Source: Pedobacter caeni
Lineage (GTDB): Bacteria; Bacteroidota; Bacteroidia; Sphingobacteriales; Sphingobacteriaceae
Direction: 5' to 3'
Assembly: GCF_900129215.1 (NCBI RefSeq)
Contig: NZ_FQUQ01000004.1
Coordinates: 930,001 to 994,000 of the forward strand
Length of the DNA stretch: 64,000 nt
Made by a program: the position numbers and the translations under genes. Shown here in pieces: positions 8,505 through 17,064 of this stretch. Position 1 is the first letter of the stretch; every line of letters begins with the position of its first letter. The notes beneath the pieces were generated by a model that was not told the origin of the DNA, searched no databases, and saw only the letters and a program-made list of their open reading frames with translations.

Positions 8505-9776
8505 ATGAAACGATTACCCGCTTATATTTTCCAGGCTGTATTGCTGACTTTTAGTCTTCAGGCCTGTGCTTCCCGTACCGCTGTTACTGCTCATCCAACA
8601 ATAAATAATGAGGTAGTCAAAGAAACGAAGACCTCAAAAGTTCCGGAAAACCCCATCCGTACCGGAGCCGAACAAACAGAAAAATACCTGCCTTACCTGA
8701 AAGGTAAGCGCATTGGAATGGTGGTCAATCCAACCTCTGTGATAGGAAAAGAAACGTCTGTAGACAGCCTGTTGAAACTGGGTGTAAACATTGTGAAAAT
8801 ATTTGGACCGGAACATGGTTTTCGCGGTGATGCCAGTGCAGGTATCCATGTAAACGATGCGGTAGATGCAAAAACAGGGATTAAAGCCGTTTCCCTATAT
8901 GGTAAACATTCTACGCCTACCAAAGAAGACCTGGCAGATGTAGACCTGATGATCTTTGACATTCAGGATGTTGGGGTTCGTTTTTACACCTATATCAATA
9001 CCCTGCAACATGTGATGGAGGCCTGTGCGGCAGAAAACAAAGAAGTACTGATCCTCGACCGGCCCAACCCCAACGGTTTCTATATTGACGGTCCGATCCT
9101 GGATCCAAAACTCGTTTCGGGAATAGGCTTACAGGCCATCCCTATCGTTCATGGACTGACCGTTGGAGAATACGCCCAAATGCTCAATGGTGAAGGCTGG
9201 CTAAAGAACAGGGTAAAATGTAAAATCAAGATCATTACGGTAGAAAACTATAACCATGACCTACCTTATGACCTTCCGGTGAAACCATCACCAAACCTGA
9301 ATACGCAACAATCCATTTTGCTTTACCCAACGCTATGCCTTTTTGAAGGAACTTACCTAAGCCAGGGACGTGGTACCTTATTTCCATTCACGGTATTGGG
9401 TGCACCGGCATTAAAAGGAAAATACGACTTCAGCTTTACGCCTAAAAGCATCAAAGGAATGGCCGAAACACCTTTACACCAGAACAAAGCCTGTTATGGC
9501 CTGGATTTAAGAGCTTACGATGTGGCAAGAATCCGCAAAGACAAAGCATTAAACTTGAACTGGTTAATAGAATTGTATAACGCTTATCCCAATAAAGCAG
9601 ATTTTTTCAACTTTAAGCTCAGCACCCAGATGGGGAATTTTGATAAGCTTTCGGGAGACTACGCTCTGAAACAACAGATCATTGCTGGCAAATCAGAAAA
9701 AGAAATTCGTGCCAGCTGGGAGCCTGGACTAAGGAAGTATAAAACAATGCGTCAGCAGTACTTGTTGTATCCTTAA
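8505..9776 (+). CDS. DUF1343 exo-beta-N-acetylmuramidase (NamZ-like) lipoprotein
   Basis: The best start is the ATG at 8505, because a GTG at 8478 would put nine residues before the signal peptide. Residues 1-21 form a lipoprotein signal ending in LQAC with acylated Cys21. The rest matches DUF1343, the family of Tannerella NamZ, which removes terminal N-acetylmuramic acid from peptidoglycan fragments. The conserved GPEHGFRG (residues 101-108, with the candidate catalytic Glu103), DIQDVGVRFYTY and DRPNPNG segments are present. Cell-wall recycling or scavenging at the envelope is the likely role. A small Lys-rich protein is encoded 7 bases downstream. Confidence 0.87.
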   Translation: MKRLPAYIFQAVLLTFSLQACASRTAVTAHPTINNEVVKETKTSKVPENPIRTGAEQTEKYLPYLKGKRIGMVVNPTSVIGKETSVDSLLKLGVNIVKIFGPEHGFRGDASAGIHVNDAVDAKTGIKAVSLYGKHSTPTKEDLADVDLMIFDIQDVGVRFYTYINTLQHVMEACAAENKEVLILDRPNPNGFYIDGPILDPKLVSGIGLQAIPIVHGLTVGEYAQMLNGEGWLKNRVKCKIKIITVENYNHDLPYDLPVKPSPNLNTQQSILLYPTLCLFEGTYLSQGRGTLFPFTVLGAPALKGKYDFSFTPKSIKGMAETPLHQNKACYGLDLRAYDVARIRKDKALNLNWLIELYNAYPNKADFFNFKLSTQMGNFDKLSGDYALKQQIIAGKSEKEIRASWEPGLRKYKTMRQQYLLYP

Positions 9777-9783
9777 AGAAAGG

Positions 9784-10002
9784 ATGCCCATGAACAGCGG
9801 ACCCAAAAAGAAAAGCGACAAACCAGGCAGCAATTACCTGGAAGAAAGCCCTAAGGATAAGGTTCCTGCCGGAGATAAGGCAGTAAAGAAACCAGAAGAT
9901 AAAGACTACCGGAAAGAGGAAGCCAATTTTGAAAATCCGGCTAAAAAGAGAGAGCAGGGAGAACAACCCGTCCATCCGATAAAAAAGGCACCTAAAGAAT
10001 AA
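9784..10002 (+). CDS. Small Lys/Glu/Pro-rich hydrophilic protein
   Basis: The 72-residue, highly charged protein has no hydrophobic segment and is probably disordered. It starts 7 bases after the NamZ-like gene with an AAAGG stretch just before the ATG, and is followed by a strong hairpin terminator at 10008-10039, so it is probably the last gene of a two-gene transcript. I do not recognise a family. A Phe/Leu-rich open frame on the opposite strand is simply the complement of the Lys/Glu-rich codons. A second Met two codons in (9790) could also be the start. Confidence 0.6.
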   Translation: MPMNSGPKKKSDKPGSNYLEESPKDKVPAGDKAVKKPEDKDYRKEEANFENPAKKREQGEQPVHPIKKAPKE

Positions 10003-10007
10003 CTCCG

Positions 10008-10039
10008 GCCCTGAGCTGAGCTCAGGGCTTCTTTTTTTT
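10008..10039 (+). terminator. Rho-independent terminator after the NamZ-like operon
   Basis: A perfect 9-bp stem GCCCTGAGC / GCTCAGGGC with a 3-base loop is followed by a T-rich tract on the plus strand. It overlaps the last codons of the convergent topoisomerase gene, whose poly-Lys C-terminus is encoded by the complement of the T tract. Confidence 0.85.
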
Positions 10040-11077
10040 CCGGGTATTTTTTAAAAATGACATCAATACCTTTTCATCGTTTTTCATTCCTGCTAAAGTA
10101 TCAGCCGGTTCAATATTGATTTTCTTCAGGTATTTTGTGAGCTCCCCCTGCTCGAAAGCCTCCAGCAACAAAGGATATACGTAAGAACTTTTGCATACCG
10201 CCCTGGTGTTTCCTAATCTGGATGCCACGCAATCCAGAACTTCAATAATGATTTTTTTCCTGGATTTTTCTTCATCAGCACCAGTCCCACAGACGGCCAG
10301 CTGCCGGAGGGCTTCCAAAGTTCCTCCCCAGGTCCGGAAGTCTTTGGCGCTAAAATCACCTCCTGTGATCTCTTTGATATAATTGTTAATCATGCCGGAA
10401 TCAATTGGCTTCCGTTCATTTCCATCAGCATAAAATTGAAATAAGTCCTGACCAGGAATATCTTTGCATTTTCTCAATAACCTGGACAGACTGCGGTCAT
10501 TGAGATTCAATTCTTGTTGAACCCCTTTTTTCCCAACAAAACTCAAAACCAGGTGATTTCCATTGATCTTTACATGCTTATTCCGCAAAGTACTCAGGCC
10601 ATAGCTTCCATAAAGTTGTTTATACGACTCATTGCCGATCCTGATTAAAGTTTTCTGCATAAATTCTATACAGATTGCCAGCACTTTCCGCTCATCAAAA
10701 TCTTTACGTCTCAGGTCGGAGGTCATTCTTTTTCTTGCAGCGGGCAATGCTTTCCCAAAATCCAGCAGCCTGAAATACTTGCTGTCGGAACGTCTGGAAG
10801 TCCACTCGGTATGGTAACGGTATTGTTTTCTTCCGGCCACATCAATTCCTGTTGCCTGCAAATACCCATTTTGCTTCGGGGAAATCCATACCTCTGTCCA
10901 TGCCGGCGGAAGCACCAGCTTTTTAATCCTGTCCAGGTCATCTTTGTCTTTCAGGGTATTTCCGTCTTTATCTTCATAACGAAACTGACCAGGCTTCCCC
11001 TTTCTGTATATCCCAGGTTTGCTGTCGGTTACATAGACCAATCCGGTTGATTTGAGCGCTTCCAGTGTCTCCACCAT
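10022..11077 (-). CDS. DNA topoisomerase IB (poxvirus/eukaryote type)
   Basis: The 351-residue product is a bacterial type IB topoisomerase, which relaxes supercoils through a 3'-phosphotyrosyl intermediate. Supporting segments are the N-terminal LPPAW with a GIDVAGRKQYRYH region (about 56-90), then the catalytic domain with GLSTLRNKHV (Arg165), DFRTWGGT (Arg248), and LGNTRAVCKSSYV, where Tyr299 is the nucleophile. Length agrees with other bacterial members. It is divergently oriented from fmt, with 56 bases between the starts. The last residues are a Lys-rich tail shaped by the overlapping terminator. Confidence 0.92.
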   Translation of the reverse strand: MVETLEALKSTGLVYVTDSKPGIYRKGKPGQFRYEDKDGNTLKDKDDLDRIKKLVLPPAWTEVWISPKQNGYLQATGIDVAGRKQYRYHTEWTSRRSDSKYFRLLDFGKALPAARKRMTSDLRRKDFDERKVLAICIEFMQKTLIRIGNESYKQLYGSYGLSTLRNKHVKINGNHLVLSFVGKKGVQQELNLNDRSLSRLLRKCKDIPGQDLFQFYADGNERKPIDSGMINNYIKEITGGDFSAKDFRTWGGTLEALRQLAVCGTGADEEKSRKKIIIEVLDCVASRLGNTRAVCKSSYVYPLLLEAFEQGELTKYLKKINIEPADTLAGMKNDEKVLMSFLKNTRKKKKP

Positions 11078-11133
11078 ACAATTCGATAAAATATGCGTGA
11101 AATTTTTAGTTATTTTGTTATCTAAAACAACGG

Positions 11134-12057
11134 ATGATGAGATTAGTTTTTATGGGTACCCCCGATTTTGCAGTGGCTTCTTTAAATGCTTTGGTGGAAG
11201 CAGGATTTGATGTAGTAGGTGTGGTTACTGCCGCCGATAAGCCTGCAGGAAGAGGTCAGAAGCTACAGGAAAGTGCAGTAAAGCAGTATGCTGTTGCAAA
11301 AGGCTTAACGGTGTTGCAACCCCTGAAACTAAAAGATCCGGAATTTATTGCGCAATTAAAGGCATTGAATGCCGATTTACAAGTGGTGGTTGCCTTCCGC
11401 ATGTTACCGGAAATCGTATGGGATATGCCCGCTAAAGGAACGATTAACCTCCATGGCTCCTTATTGCCGCAATACCGTGGGGCTGCTCCCATCAACCATG
11501 CCATCATCAACGGAGAAAAAGAAAGTGGGGTCACCACATTTTTCCTGAAACATGAAATAGATACAGGCGATGTGATCTTCTCTGAGCGCGTAAACATTGG
11601 CGAAGCGGAAACTGCAGGCGAACTCCATGATCAGCTCATGAACGTAGGCGCAGGACTCCTGGTGAAGACTGTAAAAGCAATTGAGGAAGGGAATTATGAA
11701 GAGCAACCGCAACCTCAGCATGATGAGCTGAAACACGCGCCTAAAATCTTCAAGGATTTTTGTCTGATCGACTGGAATCAGCCGGCAAGGAAAATCTATA
11801 ACCTGATCCGCGGACTAAGTCCTTATCCTACCGCATTTACGAAGCTCAACGATAAAACACTCAAGGTATTCGGCGCCGAGCTGGAAGAAAAAGAGCCGGG
11901 CATTTCGGCCGGAGGTTTCTTATCGGATGGCAAAACCTTTATTAAATTCGCAGCAAAGGATGGCTTCATCAAACTCACCGACCTGCAATACGAAGGAAAG
12001 AAAAGAATGACAACTGAAGAATTCCTAAGAGGTTATCGCATTGAGCCTGGCACTTAA
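11134..12057 (+). CDS. fmt: Methionyl-tRNA formyltransferase
   Basis: The 307-residue protein formylates initiator Met-tRNA with 10-formyl-tetrahydrofolate. It begins with LVFMGTPDFA, carries the family hallmark SLLPQYRGAAPI, and has the catalytic Asn-His-Asp set in NLHGS and IDTGD. The C-terminal OB-like domain contains IYNLIRGLSPYPTA. An ATG ATG pair opens the gene. Its 3' end overlaps the convergent aminotransferase gene by 33 bases. This is a normal housekeeping gene without its usual partner def nearby. Confidence 0.97.
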   Translation: MMRLVFMGTPDFAVASLNALVEAGFDVVGVVTAADKPAGRGQKLQESAVKQYAVAKGLTVLQPLKLKDPEFIAQLKALNADLQVVVAFRMLPEIVWDMPAKGTINLHGSLLPQYRGAAPINHAIINGEKESGVTTFFLKHEIDTGDVIFSERVNIGEAETAGELHDQLMNVGAGLLVKTVKAIEEGNYEEQPQPQHDELKHAPKIFKDFCLIDWNQPARKIYNLIRGLSPYPTAFTKLNDKTLKVFGAELEEKEPGISAGGFLSDGKTFIKFAAKDGFIKLTDLQYEGKKRMTTEEFLRGYRIEPGT

Positions 12058-12870
12058 GTCTTTGGAGATCTCGTTAAAATAACGTTTCCTTCCATAACCC
12101 ATCACCCATCTGATCCCGCCTGTTGCATTCGTGATAAATACCTCTTCTGCTTCCTTAAGCACTTCAGGATTGATCTGCGCTTCAATAAGCGGGATGTTAT
12201 TGCTCTTGGCCATATTCATCACCACGCTACGCATTACGCCTGCAATGCAGCCTTCAGACAAAGCAGGGGTATAAATCTGTTTATCATAGACTACAAAAAC
12301 ATTAGAGCTGATGCTTTCACATAGAAAGCCATGCTGGTTTAAAATAAAAGCCTCATCCAGGTTGTGCTGTTTCTTATACAGACCCGCCATTACATACAAC
12401 AAAGAATTTGTCGTTTTGTAATTGGAGAGTTTGTTTACCGGCTTGGTAAGCTCGTCATAAACATCTACAATAAGCCCTTTTTTGTTCAGCTCATAGGTAG
12501 GATGAGCTAAAGGAGCAGCTTCCAGGACGTAGCCTGATTTGTTGCTATCCGGAGTATACAAACCTTCCCCTTCCCTATACACGGAAAGGCGGAAACGGAT
12601 GTGATCCTTCAATTTGTTCTTTTTACAGAGCTCTGCAGTTTTCTGTTTCAGAAAATACTCGTCCATCAGGTTACTGCCATCCATTTTCAGAGCTTTCATC
12701 CCTGCCCTGAGGCGGTCTGCATGCTGCTCTGCAAATTTCAGTTTCCCATTGTCCATGCGCATAGACTCAAACAAGCCATCACCATATCTGAATGCACGGT
12801 TCTGCACCCCGATCACAGGGTGGTTTGCCGCTACAAACTCATCATTATGTAAAATATATTCCTGTTGCAT
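12025..12870 (-). CDS. Class IV PLP aminotransferase (PabC / branched-chain aminotransferase-like)
   Basis: The 281-residue product has the fold-type IV PLP enzyme signatures: FRYGDGLFESMR near the N-terminus, SNYKTTNSLLY with the PLP lysine Lys152, and GFLCESISSNVF with Glu185. This family includes 4-amino-4-deoxychorismate lyase, branched-chain aminotransferases and D-amino-acid aminotransferases. The size fits PabC or DAAT better than IlvE, but the substrate cannot be fixed by eye. The start codon abuts the stop codon of the upstream pseudouridine synthase (12871), so the two are translated from one message. Confidence 0.85.
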   Translation of the reverse strand: MQQEYILHNDEFVAANHPVIGVQNRAFRYGDGLFESMRMDNGKLKFAEQHADRLRAGMKALKMDGSNLMDEYFLKQKTAELCKKNKLKDHIRFRLSVYREGEGLYTPDSNKSGYVLEAAPLAHPTYELNKKGLIVDVYDELTKPVNKLSNYKTTNSLLYVMAGLYKKQHNLDEAFILNQHGFLCESISSNVFVVYDKQIYTPALSEGCIAGVMRSVVMNMAKSNNIPLIEAQINPEVLKEAEEVFITNATGGIRWVMGYGRKRYFNEISKDLSARLNAITS

Positions 12871-13902
12871 TTATGACGGCTCAACGATATAGTTTCTCCA
12901 TTTGTTTAATACCGAATCAAAATCAGGAGGCAAAGGTGCCTCAAATTCCATGTACTCTTTAGTAGTCGGATGGATAAATCCTAAAGTTTGTGCATGTAAA
13001 GCCTGACGTGGCAACATCTGAAAACAGTTTTGAACGAACTGTTTGTACTTATTGAAAGTTGTCCCTTTTAATATTTTATCTCCACCATAATTGGCATCGT
13101 TGAATAAAGGGTGTCCGATATGTTGCATATGCGCTCTGATTTGGTGTGTGCGGCCAGTTTCCAGCTGACAACTAATTAAGGTTACATATCCTAAACGCTC
13201 CAATACCGAATAATGTGTTACAGACCACTTACCTTTTTCTTCATCATCATACACATCCATTACAATTCTGTTCTTCGCGCTCCTTCCGATATAACCGGTA
13301 ACGGTTCCATCTTCCAGAACATCGCCCCAGGCCATTGCGATATATTTACGGGTAATGGTATGGTCAAAAAACTGTTTTGCCAGTTTGGTCATGGTGATCT
13401 CGTTTTTACTGATCAGCAACAGACCCGAAGTATCTTTATCAATCCGGTGAACCAAACCCGGCCGGCCTTCATTCCCTGGCAATTGTGGTAATTTTTCAAA
13501 ATGGTAGGCAAGGGCATTCACCAGTGTACCTGTATAATTATTAAATCCAGGATGCACCACCATCCCTGCCGGCTTGTTGACAACCAGCAAATCATCATCT
13601 TCATAAACGATATCCAATGGGATATTTTCCGGATAAACTTCGGTGTCTCTTGGTGGATGTGGGAAGACAATAGAGATCTCATCTGCCGGTTTTACCTTAT
13701 AGCTCGCCTTAACAGTCCCCTGGTTAACCAACACATTTCCAGCATCAATGGCATTTTGAATACGGTTACGGGAAGCATTTTCCATGCGTCCCATCAAAAA
13801 TTTGTCTATTCTTAACAAAGACTGTCCTTTATCAACAACAATATTAAAATGTTCGTATAAATCCTGCTCTTCTAATTCCTGCACACTGTTGCTATTTTCC
13901 AT
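12871..13902 (-). CDS. RluD/RluA-type 23S rRNA pseudouridine synthase
   Basis: The 343-residue protein has an N-terminal S4 RNA-binding domain (about 28-75, with RIDKFL and AIDAGNVLVN) and a pseudouridine synthase domain. The catalytic motif is HRIDKDTSGLLL with Asp155, and RTHQIRAHMQHIGHP is the C-terminal signature. The S4 domain and size favour RluD, which modifies the helix 69 loop of 23S rRNA. The gene opens a two-gene unit with the class IV aminotransferase. A Bacteroidota-type promoter candidate lies at 13959-13990 on the minus strand. Confidence 0.9.
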   Translation of the reverse strand: MENSNSVQELEEQDLYEHFNIVVDKGQSLLRIDKFLMGRMENASRNRIQNAIDAGNVLVNQGTVKASYKVKPADEISIVFPHPPRDTEVYPENIPLDIVYEDDDLLVVNKPAGMVVHPGFNNYTGTLVNALAYHFEKLPQLPGNEGRPGLVHRIDKDTSGLLLISKNEITMTKLAKQFFDHTITRKYIAMAWGDVLEDGTVTGYIGRSAKNRIVMDVYDDEEKGKWSVTHYSVLERLGYVTLISCQLETGRTHQIRAHMQHIGHPLFNDANYGGDKILKGTTFNKYKQFVQNCFQMLPRQALHAQTLGFIHPTTKEYMEFEAPLPPDFDSVLNKWRNYIVEPS

Positions 13903-14253
13903 GAAATGTATCTCTGTTTATGATTGAAGAAGCCACCTTCGAGGATGGTTTCATTATGCAAAACTAATCTTTAACAACTACATAATTCAAAAAAAATAAA
14001 TTGGTCTGCTTTTTGATAAGCCCGTAGTCCAATCACAAATTATATTTTTTGTGAATTCTTCAAGGCTTAGGCTTATAAAACAGCGGGTAGCAAAGGCCGT
14101 GACGAATCAGGATTAACAACTTAAATTCCATGATTATGAAAAACTTTACTCAAAACGTTAAAATCATCTTGAACTTTTTCCCTTATTTGTTGAGAAAAAT
14201 CTATTTCAAGCCTTAAGTTATCTACTTAGAAAAAGGCGTTTATATTTGTAAAC
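13903..14253. other. 351-base intergenic region between divergent genes
   Basis: This AT-rich spacer separates rluD-like (minus) and the PLP deaminase gene (plus). It holds the promoter candidate at 13959-13990, a 28-codon open frame at 14130-14216 (a basic, hydrophobic peptide with ATG but no visible ribosome site), and a -7-like box at 14241-14248. I looked for a riboswitch-like fold around 14060-14110 and could not match one. Confidence 0.4.
13959..13990 (-). promoter_or_regulatory. Candidate promoter of the pseudouridine synthase gene
   Basis: On the minus strand a TTG (13990-13988) is followed after 21 bases by TAGTTTTG (13966-13959), matching the Bacteroidota TTG / TAnnTTTG pattern. 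The transcript would start about 50 bases before the gene start at 13902. The -33 match is short, so this is only a candidate. Confidence 0.35.
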
Positions 14254-14262
14254 ATGTTTACA
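14241..14262 (+). promoter_or_regulatory. -7 box and palindrome overlapping the start of the PLP deaminase gene
   Basis: TATATTTG (14241-14248) fits the Bacteroidota -7 consensus and ends five bases before the ATG at 14254, which would give a leaderless or nearly leaderless mRNA. A perfect 16-bp palindrome, TGTAAACATGTTTACA, spans 14247-14262 and contains the start codon. A clear -33 TTG at the right distance is missing. The palindrome could be an operator, but no regulator is adjacent. Confidence 0.35.
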
Positions 14263-15123
14263 GATATTTATAGTCCGCTTCAACAATTAAAACATCCCAT
14301 TCTTTCCCAATTCTGGATGAAAAGAGATGATTTAATTGATCCCTACATCTCAGGAAATAAATGGCGTAAACTAAAATACCTTCTAGCCAGAGCCTTTAAA
14401 GAGAATAAGCACCACCTGGTTACTTTTGGAGGCGCTTATTCTAATCACCTTGTCGCTACAGCCGCTGCAGCTGCCAAAGCAGGACTAAAATCATCAGCCT
14501 TTGTACGTGGGGAAGAAGTAGAAAATGAGATGCTCATGATCTGCCGGCTTTTCGGAATGAACCTGATCTTTACCGATAGAACCAGCTACAAAGACAAGAC
14601 TCAACTGTTTCTACAACATTTTGCTGAACAGCCTGAAGCCTTCTTTATTGACGAAGGAGGCGCAAGCGCGGAAGCGGTACAAGGTTGTGCAGAAATCATT
14701 GCCGAACTCCCCGGAGATATTGACCATATTTTCTGTGCTGCCGGAACGGGCACTACAGCCGCAGGACTTTTAAAAGGAATCCAGGAACGGGGACTAAAAA
14801 CAACCCTTCATGTCGTTCCTGCACTAAAAGGAGGCCAGTTTATTGAAGATGAAATCTTTAAATATATCGGCAATACAGCTCAACTCGTGCTCCATACCAA
14901 TTACCATTTTGGTGGTTATGCCAAAACCCAACCAGCCCTCATCAGCTTCATGAAAGATTTTGTGAGTAAACAGGGCATTCTGATCGATCCGGTCTATACC
15001 GCTAAAATGCTTTTTGCCATAGAAGACCTTATTGCCACAGACTACTTTAAACCGCAGGACAAAATAGTTGCCCTCCATACCGGCGGGCTCCTTGGCATCC
15101 TGGGAATGAAGGAGAAATTTTAA
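14254..15123 (+). CDS. ACC deaminase / D-cysteine desulfhydrase family PLP enzyme
   Basis: The 289-residue protein belongs to the fold-type II PLP family of 1-aminocyclopropane-1-carboxylate deaminase and D-cysteine desulfhydrase. Visible features are the N-terminal KRDDLIDPYISGNKWRKL with the probable PLP lysine Lys36, GGAYSNHLVATAAAA as substrate/PLP loop, and the glycine-rich CAAGTGTTAAG phosphate-binding loop. It is shorter than classic ACC deaminases (about 338 residues), which is common for Bacteroidota members; true ACC deaminase activity cannot be claimed. A methyltransferase gene follows 43 bases downstream. Confidence 0.85.
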   Translation: MFTDIYSPLQQLKHPILSQFWMKRDDLIDPYISGNKWRKLKYLLARAFKENKHHLVTFGGAYSNHLVATAAAAAKAGLKSSAFVRGEEVENEMLMICRLFGMNLIFTDRTSYKDKTQLFLQHFAEQPEAFFIDEGGASAEAVQGCAEIIAELPGDIDHIFCAAGTGTTAAGLLKGIQERGLKTTLHVVPALKGGQFIEDEIFKYIGNTAQLVLHTNYHFGGYAKTQPALISFMKDFVSKQGILIDPVYTAKMLFAIEDLIATDYFKPQDKIVALHTGGLLGILGMKEKF

Positions 15124-15166
15124 TGGGATAATAAGAAATTCAGAACCTACGTTTATTAAGCTAACT

Positions 15167-15958
15167 ATGGATTTATACCATCAAACCGGACTAACCTATA
15201 ATAAAACCAGAGCAGCAGATCCATTGATTAAACAGCGGCTCATTGCACTGATCAATCCTAAAAACGGAAAAGACATTCTTGATGTCGGTTGTGGCACAGG
15301 CAACTACACCATTGAATTGTCCAGGGCTGGCTTAAATATGTATGGAACAGACCCTTCCGATCAAATGCTCAGGATTGCAGCTGAAAACAGTGATCCGGTG
15401 GCCTGGAAAAAAGGATATGCAGAAAAGATTGACTTTGCCGGGGATACTTTTGACGGAGCCATTGCCACCTTAACCATCCACCATTGGATTGACCTGGCAC
15501 AATCCTTAAAAGAGCTGTACAGAGTGCTCAAACCAGGATCAAACCTGGTGATCTTTAGTGCGACCTCCGAACAAATGAGAAATTACTGGTTACATCATTA
15601 TTTTCCAAAGATGATGGCCGCGGCCATGAACCAAATGCCCTCTTTCTCAAAAATATGGGAGTATGGTACGGATGCAGGATTCGAGGTGGTTAAAACCGAA
15701 AAGTATGTTGTGCATGACGAGTTGCAAGACTTGTTTCTTTATGCAGGAAAACGAAAACCTGAAATGTACCTCGACCCGGAAATCAGGGAAGGAATTTCAT
15801 CTTTTACAGATCTCTCAGCTGCGGATGAAATCAGCTCGGGGCTCACATTGCTGGAACGCGATATAAAATCCAAAAAAATCAATATTATTCTTGATAAGTT
15901 TGATGACCGGATGGGCGATTATCTTTTTATGGTACTATCCAAACCAGAACAACCTTAA
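15167..15958 (+). CDS. Class I SAM-dependent methyltransferase
   Basis: The 263-residue product has the Methyltransf_11-type motif I DVGCGTGNYT (about 40-49), an acidic TDPSDQML after strand 2, and LTIHHWIDL followed by EL.RVLKPGG-like motif IV/post-motif residues (LKPGSNLVIF). It resembles small-molecule methyltransferases of the UbiE/arsenite type, but the substrate is not evident. It lies between the PLP enzyme gene and a lipoprotein gene on the same strand. Confidence 0.85.
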   Translation: MDLYHQTGLTYNKTRAADPLIKQRLIALINPKNGKDILDVGCGTGNYTIELSRAGLNMYGTDPSDQMLRIAAENSDPVAWKKGYAEKIDFAGDTFDGAIATLTIHHWIDLAQSLKELYRVLKPGSNLVIFSATSEQMRNYWLHHYFPKMMAAAMNQMPSFSKIWEYGTDAGFEVVKTEKYVVHDELQDLFLYAGKRKPEMYLDPEIREGISSFTDLSAADEISSGLTLLERDIKSKKINIILDKFDDRMGDYLFMVLSKPEQP

Positions 15959-15972
15959 CAAACCAAATATTG

Positions 15973-16911
15973 ATGATGAGAAAAATACTCCTTTGTTTAT
16001 TAATGAGCAGTTCATTACTTTCCTGTGCACAAAATAATCCTGCGATTCCCGACTTATACAAAGAGGTGAAATTCAAGAATAAAAACATCCATTACAGGCT
16101 TGGAATTCAGGTAGCTGCCTGTAATTTCAGCTTATTCATTAACGACGTTCCGGTAGTCCGGAATTTTGAAGAAGCTTCGGGCACATTCAATACCAGTGCA
16201 CCGGTTAATGATCTGATTCTGAAAAGTGGGAAACAACACTTTAAGCTGATCTTATATCCGGGTTTCAAAAACGGATTACCACTTCCGGCTTTAGCTGAAA
16301 ATATCCTGGCAAAAATCACCGTTGAAGGCTTGAAATATGAAGGCGAAGGAGTAAAGACCCTGATTGACCCTTTTACTATTCTGGAAATTGGCGGAGAGGG
16401 TAAGAAGTTTACCGAAAAAGGAAAAACAACGGCTGTTTATGAGGGGACATTTGAAGCCAAAGTTCCTTACGACCTTACGGCATGGTCCGGAAGTAAAGAC
16501 CTGAGGAAGGAAGATCCGGCAACTCTGGAGAAAGAAGTGCTGGCCTTTTATCAGCAATACATCAGTATTGTAAAAGAGAAGGATGAAAAAGCATTAGCCA
16601 GGCTCGTTTACGAAAAAGAGAAATATTATGCGCAGGCACTATTTCTGGGTCAGGACGGAAGTCAGGCACAATGGGATGCTTATCTGGATTTGACCAGAAA
16701 TTCGACATTGGTCATGATGCCCCTGGAGAAATACAAAATGAATTTCTATGCGAACGGACGTTTAGTCACGCTGGAACGTATCGATTATCCAAATATCGGG
16801 GAACCGGCATTGCGCTCCGAATCCCAGGAAAACGGAAGAACAGTGGTGGGATTTTACTTCTGTCAGCTGCATAAACGGGAAGGAAGTAATCAGCTGGAAC
16901 TGATCCATTAA
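15973..16911 (+). CDS. Hypothetical lipoprotein, 312 residues
   Basis: The protein begins with a lipoprotein signal peptide (MMRKILLCLLM, lipobox LLSC). An alternative TTG start lies one codon earlier at 15970; the ATG at 15973 or 15976 is more natural. After the signal I see a beta-rich region about 30-175 and a charged helical segment near 185-215 (VLAFYQQYISIVKEKDEK). I do not recognise a domain. It starts 14 bases after the methyltransferase gene, probably in the same transcript. Confidence 0.7.
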   Translation: MMRKILLCLLMSSSLLSCAQNNPAIPDLYKEVKFKNKNIHYRLGIQVAACNFSLFINDVPVVRNFEEASGTFNTSAPVNDLILKSGKQHFKLILYPGFKNGLPLPALAENILAKITVEGLKYEGEGVKTLIDPFTILEIGGEGKKFTEKGKTTAVYEGTFEAKVPYDLTAWSGSKDLRKEDPATLEKEVLAFYQQYISIVKEKDEKALARLVYEKEKYYAQALFLGQDGSQAQWDAYLDLTRNSTLVMMPLEKYKMNFYANGRLVTLERIDYPNIGEPALRSESQENGRTVVGFYFCQLHKREGSNQLELIH

Positions 16912-16942
16912 GCGCTCCGCTTCAAACAATTTTTCATATGTC

Positions 16943-16972
16943 TTGACTTTTTTCTAATAATTGTTACCTTTG
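16943..16972 (+). promoter_or_regulatory. Bacteroidota-type promoter of the SusC/SusD-like pair
   Basis: TTG at 16943-16945 and TACCTTTG at 16965-16972 are separated by 19 bases, a close match to the Bacteroidota TTG / TAnnTTTG promoter. Transcription would start near 16978, leaving a leader of about 87 bases before the SusC start at 17065. Confidence 0.6.
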
Positions 16973-16981
16973 CGGCCAATT

Positions 16982-17013
16982 GGCTTATTTAGATTTAAAC
17001 TAAATAGCAAGCC
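16982..17013 (+). promoter_or_regulatory. Leader hairpin upstream of SusC
   Basis: GGCTT (16982-16986) pairs with AAGCC (17009-17013), and ATTTAG (16987-16992) pairs with CTAAAT (17000-17005), with a 7-base loop and a 3-base bulge. It sits at the very start of the predicted transcript. A short purine-rich stretch GAGGGGAGGA follows near 17023-17032, still 33 bases before the start codon. Confidence 0.4.
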
Positions 17014-17064
17014 TATTCTTCTGAGGGGAGGATGACCGTTTCTGCGAATAATTAGAATACACAT

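Noticed and set aside
9679-9975. Hydrophobic 98-codon frame on the minus strand
   Set aside because: It is the complement of the Lys/Glu-rich small protein gene and the end of the muramidase gene; Phe/Leu richness follows from that.
14060-14110. Possible riboswitch around AGCGGGTAGCAAAGGCC
   Set aside because: No consensus core or pseudoknot partner of preQ1, SAM, TPP or cobalamin riboswitches could be traced.
14130-14216. 28-codon basic peptide before the PLP enzyme gene
   Set aside because: Too short to support without conservation; mentioned only in the intergenic entry.
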